From an uncultured Pontibacter sp. (lineage in GTDB: Bacteria > Bacteroidota > Bacteroidia > Cytophagales > Hymenobacteraceae): 64,000 nt of DNA. Made by a program: the position numbers and the translations under genes. Location of the stretch: contig NZ_CANLMZ010000009.1 in the NCBI RefSeq assembly GCF_947492645.1, forward strand, positions 186,001 to 250,000. The letters run 5' to 3'. Positions 45,336 to 54,458 of the stretch are shown here, one piece after another; the first letter of the stretch is position 1, and each line of letters begins with the position of its first letter. A model generated the notes under the pieces. The model saw nothing but the letters and a program-made list of their open reading frames with translations. It was not told where the DNA came from and did no database searches.

Positions 45336-46895
45336 TTATGAACTGCAAGACAACATAGAACATCCTGCTTTTTGGCTGGCCCACTCAGGCCTTGTCTCGA
45401 AGAACTCGTCATACTTAGATGAGTATGGCTCTTTCAGGGCTTGCTGTAGTTTATCGAACAGGTCGCTTTTGCCTTGCTCCATTTCTTCGATGGCCTGGTG
45501 CAGCAGGTAGTTCCGAAGTATAAAGCGCGGATTGGTGCGGCGCATCAGCTCCTGCGATGCCTCGCGGGTGCAGCTGTTTGCCAGTAGGCGCGTGCTGTAC
45601 TTCTTCAGAAATGTATAAAGCGCTTCTTTTTCTGCACCGCTTAAGTCGTCATACAGGCCTTTTTTAAAGTATACTTCAGCTGCGTCGGCGTCTGCCAGGT
45701 CAAGTGGCAAATCAATTAGCAACTGAAAGAAAATAGTCATGTCGGGCTTAAGTGCAGTTAGCATTTGCTCTAACTCCTTTATCAGTTTTATGTCATCCTC
45801 AGAAACCTGGTCGAGGCCAAGCTTTTTACCCATCATGGCATAATAATTTGCCCAGTATACTTCCCTGTAAGTTTCGAGGGCAGCTACCAAAGGCTTTGTA
45901 TCCGGGAAAAGAGGCGCAAGTGCACCGGCTAGGCAGCCCAGGTTCCAGTAGCCAATAGATGGTTGCTTGCCAAATGCATAGCGGCGGCCTGGCAAATCAG
46001 TCGTGTTTGGCGTAAAGTTCGGGTCGTAGTCATCTACAAACGAGTAGGGGCCATAGTCAATCGTCAGCCCAAGTATAGACATGTTGTCGGTATTCATCAC
46101 ACCGTGCACAAAGCCCACGCGCATCCAATCCACCATTAGTTTAGCGGTGCGTTCTACAACTTCTGTAAACCATTGAAGCACTTTGTCCTCTCCCTGGTGG
46201 TGTGGGTAATAACGCGCTATTGTCCAGTTAACGAGATTTTGCAGGTTGTCTGTTTCTTTGCGGGCACCCAATATTTCGAAATTGCCAAAACGCAAAAAGC
46301 TGGGTGCTACACGCATTACAATAGCACCGGGCTCGTAAGCTGCGTTGCCGTTGTAAAACATGTCGCGTAAGATGGGCTCGCCGGTACTTACTAAACTTAG
46401 TGCGCGCGTAGTTGGCACACCCAGGTAATGCATCGCTTCGCTCATCAGGTATTCCCGCACCGAAGAACGCAAAACAGCTCTACCGTCGGCACGCCGGGAA
46501 TACGGGGTGGGGCCTGCGCCTTTCAACTGCAATTCCCAACTCTGGCCAGGTGCTGTTTCCCATTCGCCGAGAGTTATCGCCCTGCCATCGCCTAATTGCC
46601 CTGCCCAGTTTCCAAACTGATGCCCGGCATAGCAGGCAGCGTAAGGATACATGGTTTCGGTAACGCGGTTTCCGCCTAGTACATCTATTTCCTGTTGGCT
46701 GCCGGGTTTTTGTATTCCAAGTTTTTGCGCAAGCCCATCAGACCATGCGAGTAAAGCAGGCTTGGGTACCGGTGTGGGGATGGCTTTGCTGTAAAGTACA
46801 TTCGGTGTTTGGCGTGGTTCCAGGTTACCGCTTTCGTCGCCGTCAAAGGCAGTTACAAATTCTTTCTTATATTTTTTTGAGAGAAGGCTCTCCAT
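45336..46895 (-). CDS. selO: Protein adenylyltransferase SelO (YdiU family)
   Basis: 519 residues with the SelO pseudokinase pattern: GHQFGNWAGQLGDGRAITLGE, GAGPTPYSRRADGRAVLRSSVREYLMSEAM, VMRVAPSFLRFGNFE and HGVMNTDNMSILGLTIDYGPY. It AMPylates target proteins on Ser/Thr/Tyr in redox stress. The end CSMLSCSS holds two Cys like the C-terminal redox pair of the family. Monocistronic, with a hairpin after it. Confidence 0.95.
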   Translation of the reverse strand: MESLLSKKYKKEFVTAFDGDESGNLEPRQTPNVLYSKAIPTPVPKPALLAWSDGLAQKLGIQKPGSQQEIDVLGGNRVTETMYPYAACYAGHQFGNWAGQLGDGRAITLGEWETAPGQSWELQLKGAGPTPYSRRADGRAVLRSSVREYLMSEAMHYLGVPTTRALSLVSTGEPILRDMFYNGNAAYEPGAIVMRVAPSFLRFGNFEILGARKETDNLQNLVNWTIARYYPHHQGEDKVLQWFTEVVERTAKLMVDWMRVGFVHGVMNTDNMSILGLTIDYGPYSFVDDYDPNFTPNTTDLPGRRYAFGKQPSIGYWNLGCLAGALAPLFPDTKPLVAALETYREVYWANYYAMMGKKLGLDQVSEDDIKLIKELEQMLTALKPDMTIFFQLLIDLPLDLADADAAEVYFKKGLYDDLSGAEKEALYTFLKKYSTRLLANSCTREASQELMRRTNPRFILRNYLLHQAIEEMEQGKSDLFDKLQQALKEPYSSKYDEFFETRPEWASQKAGCSMLSCSS

Positions 46896-47072
46896 ACGTA
46901 GCTGGTTTAGATTTCAAAATTGACCCTGCCGGGCCGCTTATTATGGTACTATCGGTATCATACCTAACAATAATTGTACAAGATTAGTTAATTTTAAGCG
47001 GAGTATCTCAAGCTAAATAACAGCCTGCAGGTTAAAGTATACTTATGGGTGCATTACAACTGATAAAAATTT

Positions 47073-48002
47073 ATGTCTATACTTATTGTTAACAATAGCA
47101 GGTGGTTAAACTTTTGGTTAGATGCCCTGAAAGAAAGCCGCCCAGACCTTAAAGTACACGTTTACCCTTATGATGGCCCACCAGAAGAAATAGAGTTTGC
47201 CATATCCTGGAATCATCCGTTAGGTGCTTTTAAACAGTTTCCTAATCTGAGGTGCATTGCCTCAACGGGTGCGGGCGTAGACCATATTTTACGAGATCCG
47301 GAGCTGCCTGCCGGTGTGCAATTGACAAGGGTAGTTGATGAAGACCTGACCAACGACATGGCAACCTTTACCACAACCTTAGTTTTAAGCCATGTGCGCG
47401 GGCTGTTTTCTTACAAAGTAGCAGAGGCTACGCAACGTTGGGAGCCAAAGACATACCAGCGCCCCAAAGATGTAAAGGTTGGAGTTATGGGAGTGGGTGT
47501 GCTGGGTACAGAGACAGGCAGGCAGCTAAAAGCGTTGGGTTTTAACGTACAGGGTTGGGCAAAATCAACAAAAAATATTGAGAGCATACCTGTTTTTGCC
47601 GGAGATGCTGGGTTAGCTGATTTTTTAGCTACCAGTAATATCTTAATCTGTCTGCTGCCATTAACAAAAGAAACAGCAAACATTCTTAACAAGACCACCT
47701 TAAGCAAATTACCAAAAGGTGCTTACGTGATAAATGTAGCCCGCGGCGAGCACCTGGTAGATGCCGATCTGCTGGAGATGATCGATTCAGAGCATATAGC
47801 AGGAGCAAGCCTGGACGTATTCCGAACGGAGCCGCTACCGGAAGAACACCCCTTCTGGGCACATCCTAAAATAAGCATAACACCGCACATTGCCAGCATC
47901 ACAAACCCTGCCTCGGCTGTAAGGCAGATACTTGCCAACTACGACAGGCTGAAACAGCAGAAGCCACTACTTAACCTTGTTTCACTAACCAAAGGATACT
48001 AA
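47073..48002 (+). CDS. D-2-hydroxyacid dehydrogenase (GhrA-like glyoxylate/hydroxypyruvate reductase)
   Basis: 309 residues. NAD(P)-binding motif GVGVLGTETGRQL, catalytic Arg in NVARGEHLV, Glu in F-R-T-E-P-L-P-E-E-H-P-F-W and His in ITPHIAS. This set is typical of the GhrA branch. It reduces glyoxylate or hydroxypyruvate in the cytoplasm, by family. A VOC protein follows after 2 bases, so the two are probably cotranscribed. Confidence 0.92.
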   Translation: MSILIVNNSRWLNFWLDALKESRPDLKVHVYPYDGPPEEIEFAISWNHPLGAFKQFPNLRCIASTGAGVDHILRDPELPAGVQLTRVVDEDLTNDMATFTTTLVLSHVRGLFSYKVAEATQRWEPKTYQRPKDVKVGVMGVGVLGTETGRQLKALGFNVQGWAKSTKNIESIPVFAGDAGLADFLATSNILICLLPLTKETANILNKTTLSKLPKGAYVINVARGEHLVDADLLEMIDSEHIAGASLDVFRTEPLPEEHPFWAHPKISITPHIASITNPASAVRQILANYDRLKQQKPLLNLVSLTKGY

Positions 48003-48004
48003 TT

Positions 48005-48418
48005 ATGAATGCATTTCATTATGCTTTTAAAGTAAAGGACATTGCCTCTACACGTAAATTTTACGTCGATATTTTAGGGTGCCAGGAAGGCAGAAGCACA
48101 GAACATTGGATTGACTTTGATTTCTTCGGGAACCAGTTGTCCGGGCACGTTAGCGATAATATACCTGAGCTGGATTATTGCGGCAAAGTGGATGGGGTTA
48201 GTGTACCGGTTCCGCACTTTGGCTGTATCCTTACTTACGAGCAGTTCGACAGCTTGCAGGAGAGGCTGACACAGCATGATGTGAAGTTTGTGGTAAAGGC
48301 GCATACACGCTACGAAGGGCAGGTAGGAGAGCAGCGCACCATGTTTGTACTTGACTTTAGCAACAACCCGCTGGAGTTTAAAGCGTTCCGGAACCCCGAC
48401 GAAGTTTTTGCATCTTAA
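48005..48418 (+). CDS. VOC family protein (glyoxalase/bleomycin-resistance fold)
   Basis: 137 residues: a single beta-alpha-beta VOC repeat pair with F-H-Y-A-F-K-V-K-D-I at the start and F-V-L-D-F-S-N-N-P-L-E-F-K at the end. A metal-ligand Glu or His is expected at each repeat (H4 and E129 positions). Substrate unknown. Translationally linked to the GhrA-like gene (2-base gap), so a role in 2-oxo or hydroxy acid metabolism is possible. Confidence 0.85.
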   Translation: MNAFHYAFKVKDIASTRKFYVDILGCQEGRSTEHWIDFDFFGNQLSGHVSDNIPELDYCGKVDGVSVPVPHFGCILTYEQFDSLQERLTQHDVKFVVKAHTRYEGQVGEQRTMFVLDFSNNPLEFKAFRNPDEVFAS

Positions 48419-48527
48419 GCGAAGTGATGGGCTGCTTTTATACTTTTAAGAGCTTTTTTATATCCTATGCCTTTGTATAGCCGTACTTGTTCTTATACAT
48501 GCAAACGCTAATCAAAACAAAATAAAC

Positions 48528-48746
48528 ATGAGTGACACAGCAAATTCATTGGAAAACCTGGTAAAGAACCCCTCGCAATTAGCGGATATTATCAAAGACC
48601 CGGCTACAAACGGACTGGACTTTTACAACGGCCTGTCTAACAAGCAGAAACAGTATGTGCTGCTGGCCGCAGGTATAGGTTTGGTAATTTACGGCATTTA
48701 CTTAGGCAGACAGGGAGATGGTTCAAATCTTACGCAAAATGCCTAA
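48528..48746 (+). CDS. Small membrane protein, 72 residues
   Basis: One membrane segment at residues 44-60 (VLLAAGIGLVIYGIYLG) after a soluble N-terminal part (MSDTANSLENLVKNPSQLA, NGLSNKQKQY). The tail is short and polar. Similar small proteins occur in Hymenobacteraceae but have no function. A near -7 element (TGCCTTTG at about 48466) is upstream. Confidence 0.65.
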   Translation: MSDTANSLENLVKNPSQLADIIKDPATNGLDFYNGLSNKQKQYVLLAAGIGLVIYGIYLGRQGDGSNLTQNA

Positions 48747-48876
48747 CACAAATAAATGTATTACGTATAAAAGTATAAGTAATACATATTTTGTTATCGC
48801 ACAGACAGGCCTTAAACCTGATTAAAGTTTGTAGAAACTTTCGGATTTTATCCCGAGTTTGTACGAGAAGCAAGAG

Positions 48877-48917
48877 AAAAAGCCCTGCCACAGGTTTTCC
48901 TAACGGCAGGGCTTTTT
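48877..48917. terminator. Bidirectional terminator
   Basis: 13 bp perfect stem (48877-48889 and 48905-48917) with a 15-base loop and A/T flanks, between the small membrane gene and the converging hypothetical gene. Confidence 0.87.
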
Positions 48918-48923
48918 TGTGTT

Positions 48924-49427
48924 CTATCTTCGGGCTTTTCCTTTTTTGCTTACCCGCGACTTATGGCCTTGCCTTTTCAGCTCCTTAAACTCCTCGTTCG
49001 ATATCGTAACAGTATAATAAACAGAAGTAAGTATGTTCAGGTCAGCATCATAGTCATAGGCAACAGTAAGCGATAACTGTTTGTTTGGGTTGTGCACGTA
49101 TGCTCCGTCCACTATATCATATACATCAAATTCATACTCACCGTCTTTGGGTTGGCTGTTGCTTGTCTGGGCCAGGCAATCCCCGGTAATCACCAGCGGT
49201 GTTTCCAGTTCCACTTCATAATCAAATGGCTGGTAATACTTCCCGTCTTTTTTATGGGTGATGTACTCAATCTTGTTTATCTGTACTTCTATACCTGCGT
49301 TTTTGCTGTCACGCTTCTGCTTTACATCGCTGATATTGCCTTTTAACTTCATATAGTAGGGTATACGTGCGTATCGGTTGTTTACGAGTGCTGCAAAGGT
49401 AATATTTATCTTGCTGCAACCTGCCAT
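48924..49427 (-). CDS. Hypothetical protein, 167 residues
   Basis: No signal peptide is certain; an internal ATG at 49352 is an alternative start. The central part is rich in strands (VQINKIEYITHKKDGKYYQ, FDYEVELETPLVITGD), and the C-terminus is very basic (KRQGHKSRVSKKGKARR), suggesting nucleic acid contact. No family is recognised. Natural composition and isolation suggest it is real. Confidence 0.55.
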   Translation of the reverse strand: MAGCSKINITFAALVNNRYARIPYYMKLKGNISDVKQKRDSKNAGIEVQINKIEYITHKKDGKYYQPFDYEVELETPLVITGDCLAQTSNSQPKDGEYEFDVYDIVDGAYVHNPNKQLSLTVAYDYDADLNILTSVYYTVTISNEEFKELKRQGHKSRVSKKGKARR

Positions 49428-49497
49428 TTAAGTACTGGCAGCACATAAGTTTAAAGTATAAATGGCATCGGGACCCTTTTATGTTTATTTTTACACC

Positions 49498-50061
49498 ATG
49501 CAACATCCTAAACTTTTTATGCTGATGCTGGGCGGTCGGCCTCCTGGTCGCAACACAGAGCAACACGATATTTTCTTCGGGATAGGAGAAACCATAAAAG
49601 ACCTTGTGCCGGGTATAAAGGCGTTCTGGCCCGAAGCCAAAAACAACCTGCATGTAGATGCCTGGCGCGAAGTAACGCATGTTAACGGCTACGATGTTAC
49701 GGTTGTGCCAAAACCTGCCGCAGGAGCTGAGGCAACACCTAATAAACTGTTTTTCCTGAACCTGGGCGGCTACAAAGAAGGTGAGTTCGACGAGTTTCAT
49801 TATAAGATGCTGGTTATAGCACCCGATATGGCCAAAGCATCGGCAGAGGCCAGGAAATCGGCTTTCTATAAGCATACCGGTTTTAAAGGGGCAGCTTCCC
49901 ACATCGATGATAAGTATGGCGTTGACATAGACGACCTGCAACTGGTAAAAGACATGCTTCCTGATACTGTGAAACCAACGTATAGCCTACAGCTTACACC
50001 TGCCAGTAGTGAGGTAACAGACGAAATACATTTGGGTTATTTCCAGTTGCATAAGCTGTAG
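49498..50061 (+). CDS. DUF1543 family protein
   Basis: 187 residues from the ATG at 49498; the ORF extends to 49462 but the family begins at about this M. Marks: LFMLMLGGRPPGRNTEQHDIFFGIG, then W-P-E-A and V-D-A-W-R-E-V. The region LFFLNLGGYKEGEFDEFHY is the second repeat. Function unknown, soluble. It is followed by the TcmP gene after 158 bases. Confidence 0.9.
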   Translation: MQHPKLFMLMLGGRPPGRNTEQHDIFFGIGETIKDLVPGIKAFWPEAKNNLHVDAWREVTHVNGYDVTVVPKPAAGAEATPNKLFFLNLGGYKEGEFDEFHYKMLVIAPDMAKASAEARKSAFYKHTGFKGAASHIDDKYGVDIDDLQLVKDMLPDTVKPTYSLQLTPASSEVTDEIHLGYFQLHKL

Positions 50062-50135
50062 GAGCAGGTAAACAAGTAAGTGATGCGGGGGTAAATTGTA
50101 TTTCTGCAGGGCACCTGCAAGTGTCTTATTTACCC

Positions 50136-50168
50136 TTGGCCATACTTTAAAATTCAGGCTTAACTTTG
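50136..50168 (+). promoter_or_regulatory. Bacteroidota -33/-7 promoter
   Basis: TTG at 50136-50138 and TAACTTTG at 50161-50168, with 22 bases between them, close to the Bacteroidota spacing. It gives a leader of about 45 bases for the tcmP gene at 50219. Confidence 0.55.
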
Positions 50169-50218
50169 TTATACTACAATAACAGACGCCTCTTATTAAA
50201 AGCATTCATAACAAAAGC

Positions 50219-51343
50219 ATGTCTACTGCCGAAACAAACGATTTCTTTACCATCCAACGCGACACAGCCGAAATTAAATCGCAGCTATTAAACGATTATT
50301 TCAGGGTTTGGTGTACGGCTATACTTCAGGGCCAGCGTTATAAGGCAAACCACTCGCTGGCTTTTGTAGACTTGTATGCCGGCGATGGCAAGTATGAAGA
50401 AGGGAAACCGGCTTCACCGGTTAAAGTGCTGAACAGCATTTTCGGGGCTACAGACAAGTTTAACCTGAATAAAATTGTTCGCACTTTTTTTACAGACGAG
50501 AAGCCAACTGTAACGCAAAAACTGAAGCAAAACCTGGAAGGCCTGCCATACTACGAGAACCTGATTTACAAACCGGTTATACTTAATGAGGAAGTTAATT
50601 TCAGCCTGCTCGCTAAATTATTGGGCACCGATACGCCCGCTCTTATGTATACCGACCCGTTTGGCTACGCATTTTCCCAGCAAATGCTGCTGCAGTCTGT
50701 AAAGCGGTGGGGCCTGGATGTATTAATGATCTTTAGCCCTGCCAAGATGCGCCCAGCCATACTTAATGCAAGCGATAACGACCTGTTGACAGATATTTTC
50801 GGGGCAGAGCGCATAACCAGGATAAAAGACTTTTGCGAGCGTTACCAGGATGCCGGCCAACGGGAAGATTTTATGGTGGATAGCTTCGAGGAGATTTTTA
50901 AGGAAAAAGACTACAAGACGTTCCGGTTTAAAATAAGCCTGCCCAAGAAAAATCAGACCAGCCACTACCTCTTTTTTGTGTCCAAAACAGACACGGCTTA
51001 TATGAAGATGAAGGAGCTGATGCTTATGTACAGCGATTTCCAGGAAGACGGGGTGCCTTTGTTCGGAGCCAATATAAAGCACCAATTATCGCTTTTTCAG
51101 GAGCAGTACAGATACTCCGTAAAAAACCTTACCACCGAACTCTCCGACAAAGCGCAGTACTATACAAACCTGCCACTCGACAGCATTTACAGGCACCATA
51201 ACATCGGCACAAACTACATCCGCGGAAACTACCTGGAAGCTTTTGAACAACTGCGAAAAGATGGCGTGATTGAGGCTGTTAATCCGGTGAACAGAAAAAC
51301 AATGCGAAAAGTAACTTTCTCCTCCATCATCGCTTACAAATAA
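50219..51343 (+). CDS. tcmP: Three-Cys-motif partner protein TcmP (orphan)
   Basis: 374 residues. The N-terminus FFTIQRDTAEIKSQLLNDYF and the methyltransferase-like DLYAGDGKYE motif (about residues 52-61), then LMYTDPFGYAF, fit the TcmP family. Family members are generally coded beside a three-Cys-motif (Gp37/Gp68, DUF5131) radical-SAM-like protein. Neither neighbour here is such a protein: DUF1543 lies before it and a VOC protein after it. It is therefore an orphan TcmP. The motif suggests a Rossmann-type methyltransferase or nucleotide-handling role, possibly defence-related, but this is not proven. Confidence 0.88.
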   Translation: MSTAETNDFFTIQRDTAEIKSQLLNDYFRVWCTAILQGQRYKANHSLAFVDLYAGDGKYEEGKPASPVKVLNSIFGATDKFNLNKIVRTFFTDEKPTVTQKLKQNLEGLPYYENLIYKPVILNEEVNFSLLAKLLGTDTPALMYTDPFGYAFSQQMLLQSVKRWGLDVLMIFSPAKMRPAILNASDNDLLTDIFGAERITRIKDFCERYQDAGQREDFMVDSFEEIFKEKDYKTFRFKISLPKKNQTSHYLFFVSKTDTAYMKMKELMLMYSDFQEDGVPLFGANIKHQLSLFQEQYRYSVKNLTTELSDKAQYYTNLPLDSIYRHHNIGTNYIRGNYLEAFEQLRKDGVIEAVNPVNRKTMRKVTFSSIIAYK

Positions 51344-51382
51344 ACGGCCTTTAGCAAAATTCAGGTCAACAATGTCTTCAGG

Positions 51383-51889
51383 CTATTTATCCGTATTTTC
51401 GTCTAGTTCTGAGAGCAGGTTCTGTAAATCCAAGGGGCGGGTGTACATATGCAGCGAACCATCTTCGTTTGCCGGCCATTGCTCTTTTGGCCTGTCCCAG
51501 TAAAGTTCTACCCCATTTTGGTCCGGGTCTGACAGGTACAACGCTTCTGATACGCCATGGTCTGATGCCCCGGATAAAGGATAACCAGCCTCTATTAAAC
51601 GCTTAAGTATAGCTGCCAGGTCTTTGCGGGTAGGGTAGAGAATGGCCGTGTGAAACAAGCCGGTGCTGCGGGCAGGTGCAGGAGCACCGCCTTTGCTGTA
51701 CCAGGTGTTTAAACCTATGTGGTGGTGGTAGCCCCCGGCAGAAATAAATGCGGCATCATTCCCATACATGGTTGTCAGTTCGAAGCCCAGCAGGTCGCAG
51801 TAAAATTTCATGGCCCGGTCCAGGTCAGCGACTTTAAGGTGCACATGCCCGATTTTTGTTTGCGGAGGTACGGTATAAGGTTGCGGCAT
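51383..51889 (-). CDS. VOC family protein, catechol-dioxygenase-like
   Basis: 168 residues from the ATG at 51889; the ORF upstream adds residues that do not fit. Two VOC repeats: IGHVHLKVADLDRAMKFYCDLLGFEL at the start with the first ligand His, HHHIGLNTW near the centre and DPDQNGVELYWD with the Glu ligand near the end. This resembles CatE-type extradiol dioxygenases and glyoxalases. Substrate unknown. Confidence 0.88.
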   Translation of the reverse strand: MPQPYTVPPQTKIGHVHLKVADLDRAMKFYCDLLGFELTTMYGNDAAFISAGGYHHHIGLNTWYSKGGAPAPARSTGLFHTAILYPTRKDLAAILKRLIEAGYPLSGASDHGVSEALYLSDPDQNGVELYWDRPKEQWPANEDGSLHMYTRPLDLQNLLSELDENTDK

Positions 51890-51983
51890 ACAGGTAATGT
51901 TAAAAGGTATAACTGATGTTGGCCAGAAGCATAACACTCACTAACTGTTGTTAAGTTTTGTGTTTGGTTTTGCAAGCTCAGGC

Positions 51984-52358
51984 TCATGAGCGCTTAAAAA
52001 TGCTGGTTATACTTTTAGCGGCCAGGTAAGTGAACAAGCTGCCGATAGCTACAATTTTAACTATCGTTTGGGGGTCGCGGATGCTTCGGAATTTTGAATT
52101 ACCCTGCTGTATTTCGATGTAGCCAACAGGCGTTAACACCATGCCTCCGCCGCCGCCAGCGCCTTCTTCCTCTGTCTTTTTTCCTGCACCGCCGCCAAAT
52201 CCGTATACAGCTTTCGCCACAGGTATAACTGTTATTCCATCGCGCTCTACAGGCTCGCCGTAAATGTGGCTTGCCTTAGCTGCTGCTCCGAATTTTTGTG
52301 CGAGGCGCTCCACAAAAGTGCTTGCACCTGCCTCACCGTTTTCTTTTTCTTGATCCAT
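51984..52358 (-). CDS. GerW/YtfJ family protein
   Basis: 124 residues with the GerW pattern: VERDGITVIPVAKAVYGFGGGAG, then GGGGGMVLTPVGYIEI. A C-terminal hydrophobic stretch (IVKIVAIGSLFTYLAA) may attach it to the membrane. The family is named from sporulating bacteria; here the role is unknown. Confidence 0.88.
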   Translation of the reverse strand: MDQEKENGEAGASTFVERLAQKFGAAAKASHIYGEPVERDGITVIPVAKAVYGFGGGAGKKTEEEGAGGGGGMVLTPVGYIEIQQGNSKFRSIRDPQTIVKIVAIGSLFTYLAAKSITSIFKRS

Positions 52359-52563
52359 AATTATTTATGTGCTCAATGCATGTTTACAAGTATAAACGCA
52401 TATCCGTGGATAAAAGCCAATAGGTTGCGCAGTAAAAGTATGGTTGTGGCACAGCAGTACAGTTGGTGAAGCACAAGCTATTTCAGTAAGCGCTTGCTTT
52501 GCCTGGTTAGTTATCAAATCTGGCGAAATCCTAACAAGGCAGCCTTTGATTCGTTTATAGAGT

Positions 52564-53310
52564 ATGAATTCTAATTTAACATGGAAAGCTATGAACAGAA
52601 ACGATGATAACAACAGGCAGCGTAAAAACCATTATGCTGACTTTGATGAACACGGAAATGCACAAACTGGAAATAAGAACAGCCTTTCGCGCTACAACCC
52701 GGATAGTAGGTATGGTGATTTTGGGCAGCAAAACCAAAGACGAGACCACGGACAGCAATACCGTTTAGGGGGCAGAGCAACGAATGCATCCAGAGCCTAT
52801 GGTGATATGAGCCAGGGCACACGCTACGGGGAAGGCGGCAGCAACGAAGGTGGTGGTACAGCTTATGGCCACTCTTATTACGGCCTGTCGGGCAACCGCG
52901 GGCCAGGTATGACGCAGTACAACACAAACCGTAGCCAAAGCAGGCAATATGACGGATACGGCGACTATGATAGTTTTATGAACCGCAACTACGGCAACGA
53001 ATTTGGTCATACCCGTGATGGCGGCTATACTAACAACGACAGAAACACCGGTAACCGTGATAGCAGGAATTACAGCAGAAACGACTACGAGTCGGGTTAT
53101 GCTGGCCGTGAAAACACAGGATATGACCGTGGCTACGACAGCTTCAGGAATACAGGTTATGGTGCAACAGGCTATAACAACCGCGATGTAGACCGCGAGC
53201 GTAGCACTCACCGAAATCAAGACTACCGTAACGAGAACCGTGGCTACAGGGATGATAGTGACAGAAGCTACAACGACCGTAACCGTTTTAACCACCAAAA
53301 CGATTGGTAA
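52564..53310 (+). CDS. Long disordered protein rich in Asn, Gly, Tyr, Arg and Asp
   Basis: 248 residues (ATG at 52564; another at 52591 is possible). Almost no hydrophobic residues: Asn, Gly, Tyr, Arg, Asp and Ser dominate from residue 10 to the end. Short irregular repeats recur, such as N-T-G-Y, G-Y-D, N-R-D and R-N-Y. No domain or signal is present. It looks like a low-complexity protein able to self-associate, perhaps in stress protection; this is inference. The opposite-strand frame at 52765-53298 is its shadow. A terminator follows at 53339-53368. Confidence 0.75.
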   Translation: MNSNLTWKAMNRNDDNNRQRKNHYADFDEHGNAQTGNKNSLSRYNPDSRYGDFGQQNQRRDHGQQYRLGGRATNASRAYGDMSQGTRYGEGGSNEGGGTAYGHSYYGLSGNRGPGMTQYNTNRSQSRQYDGYGDYDSFMNRNYGNEFGHTRDGGYTNNDRNTGNRDSRNYSRNDYESGYAGRENTGYDRGYDSFRNTGYGATGYNNRDVDRERSTHRNQDYRNENRGYRDDSDRSYNDRNRFNHQNDW

Positions 53311-53338
53311 AATTTTGATTTTTTAAGAGAGTAACTAC

Positions 53339-53368
53339 ACAGCAGCTTACGTAAACGTAGGCTGCTGT
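53339..53368 (+). terminator. Rho-independent terminator
   Basis: 13 bp stem (53339-53351 and 53356-53368) with one G-T pair and a 4-base loop, followed by a T run. Ends the disordered-protein gene. Confidence 0.88.
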
Positions 53369-53431
53369 TTTTTTTGTAACTGTTTCCAGCACATGTCGCT
53401 TCTTTTCTCTATCTGGATATTTTCCGGAAAC

Positions 53432-53887
53432 TTATACTTCATCTGGTTTAGATAAATCCATACTTACAGAGTTAATACAGTAACGTAAGCCAAAAGGAGC
53501 TGGCCCGTCGTTGAATACATGCCCTAGGTGGCTATCACAAACGTTGCAGCGCACTTCAACGCGGTTCATGTTATGGCTATCGTCGAAGAGATATTTCAGC
53601 GCATTTTTATGTGCAGGTTGCATAAAGCTTGGCCAGCCCGATATAGCATGATACTTTGCTGTGGCATTAAAAAGGATACTGCCGCAGCATACGCATGTAT
53701 AGGTGCCCGGCCCGTAAAATCGGCAGTAGGCGTTGCGATAGGGCGGTTCAGTGGCTTTGAGTCGTGTTACCAGGTATTGCGCCGGCGTTAGCAACAGCTG
53801 CCATTCTTCTTCTTTTTTATCCACGCTGCGCGGAGGCTCCGGGTTGCTATACTTTGCATAGGTAATTACGTCTATCCAGCGCATCAT
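53432..53887 (-). CDS. msrB: Peptide-methionine (R)-S-oxide reductase
   Basis: 151 residues of MsrB. Zinc Cys pairs C-V-C-C (near residue 71) and C-N-V-C (near 119), and the catalytic Cys in G-L-R-Y-C-I-N-S-V-S-M near the end. The YTCVCCGSILFNATAKY and SGWPSF motifs fit. It reduces methionine-R-sulfoxide in proteins. No signal peptide. Monocistronic. Confidence 0.95.
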   Translation of the reverse strand: MMRWIDVITYAKYSNPEPPRSVDKKEEEWQLLLTPAQYLVTRLKATEPPYRNAYCRFYGPGTYTCVCCGSILFNATAKYHAISGWPSFMQPAHKNALKYLFDDSHNMNRVEVRCNVCDSHLGHVFNDGPAPFGLRYCINSVSMDLSKPDEV

Positions 53888-53962
53888 ATACTAATTTTAA
53901 TCTCAAAACACAGTTGGGCAGCTGCAGGGTTCTATACTTTACCTTGAGTTTTTAGCATAAAA

Positions 53963-53983
53963 AGGCCCGGTTGTGCCGGGCCT
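53963..53983 (-). terminator. Terminator (minus strand)
   Basis: 8 bp perfect GC-rich stem (53963-53970 and 53976-53983), 5-base loop, with a TTTTTA tail on the minus strand. It is 140 bases after the stop of the disordered gene at 54123 and probably ends it. Confidence 0.7.
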
Positions 53984-54122
53984 CTAATACATTGATATAC
54001 TATTGTTACGATTTCGCCTCGAAGGGCTTCCTTAAAATCTGTTAATAAAAGGAAGCTTAGCCATCGTATTTAATAACTATAGCTGTGGCTTTAAGTGTAA
54101 GGATTTTGAATTTACTCTAAAA

Positions 54123-54458
54123 CTACTCCTTCTCGTTTCCTAAGTTTACATTGCTTTTATGCCCCTTTAGTGTGCTGGCATTAGGCTGGTTATTGCGAAA
54201 CTCCTTATCGGTGCTGTCGGCGCCGCGGCTGGTTGTTGTTAAGTTGGCATTAGAGCCTTGCGGGCTGTCGTTGTTCGGGGTGTCTTTTCCTTTTTTTGCA
54301 CCACCACTCGATCCTTCTCTGCTTGGTTTGTTTTCGCCGCGCGTATTGTCGGCACCACCGGCTACAGGGCCTGTGTTTGTACCTTGCGGACGTCCGCTTA
54401 CATTCTTATCCTGCTCAAAATCTCCCTGGTTCTGAATATTTCTATTGTTAGTACTCAT
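54123..54458 (-). CDS. Small disordered hydrophilic protein
   Basis: 111 residues, fully low-complexity: Asn, Gly, Ser, Thr, Asp and Lys make up nearly all of it, with no hydrophobic segment. Comparable small disordered proteins occur in Bacteroidota and may act in stress or desiccation tolerance; no family is assigned. The codon choice looks normal, and its terminator at 53963-53983 supports expression. Confidence 0.6.
   Translation of the reverse strand: MSTNNRNIQNQGDFEQDKNVSGRPQGTNTGPVAGGADNTRGENKPSREGSSGGAKKGKDTPNNDSPQGSNANLTTTSRGADSTDKEFRNNQPNASTLKGHKSNVNLGNEKE

Noticed and set aside
52765..53298. 177-residue Val/Thr-rich ORF on the minus strand
   Set aside because: It is the exact reverse shadow of the repetitive Asn/Gly/Tyr-rich gene; its composition follows from the complement of those codons.
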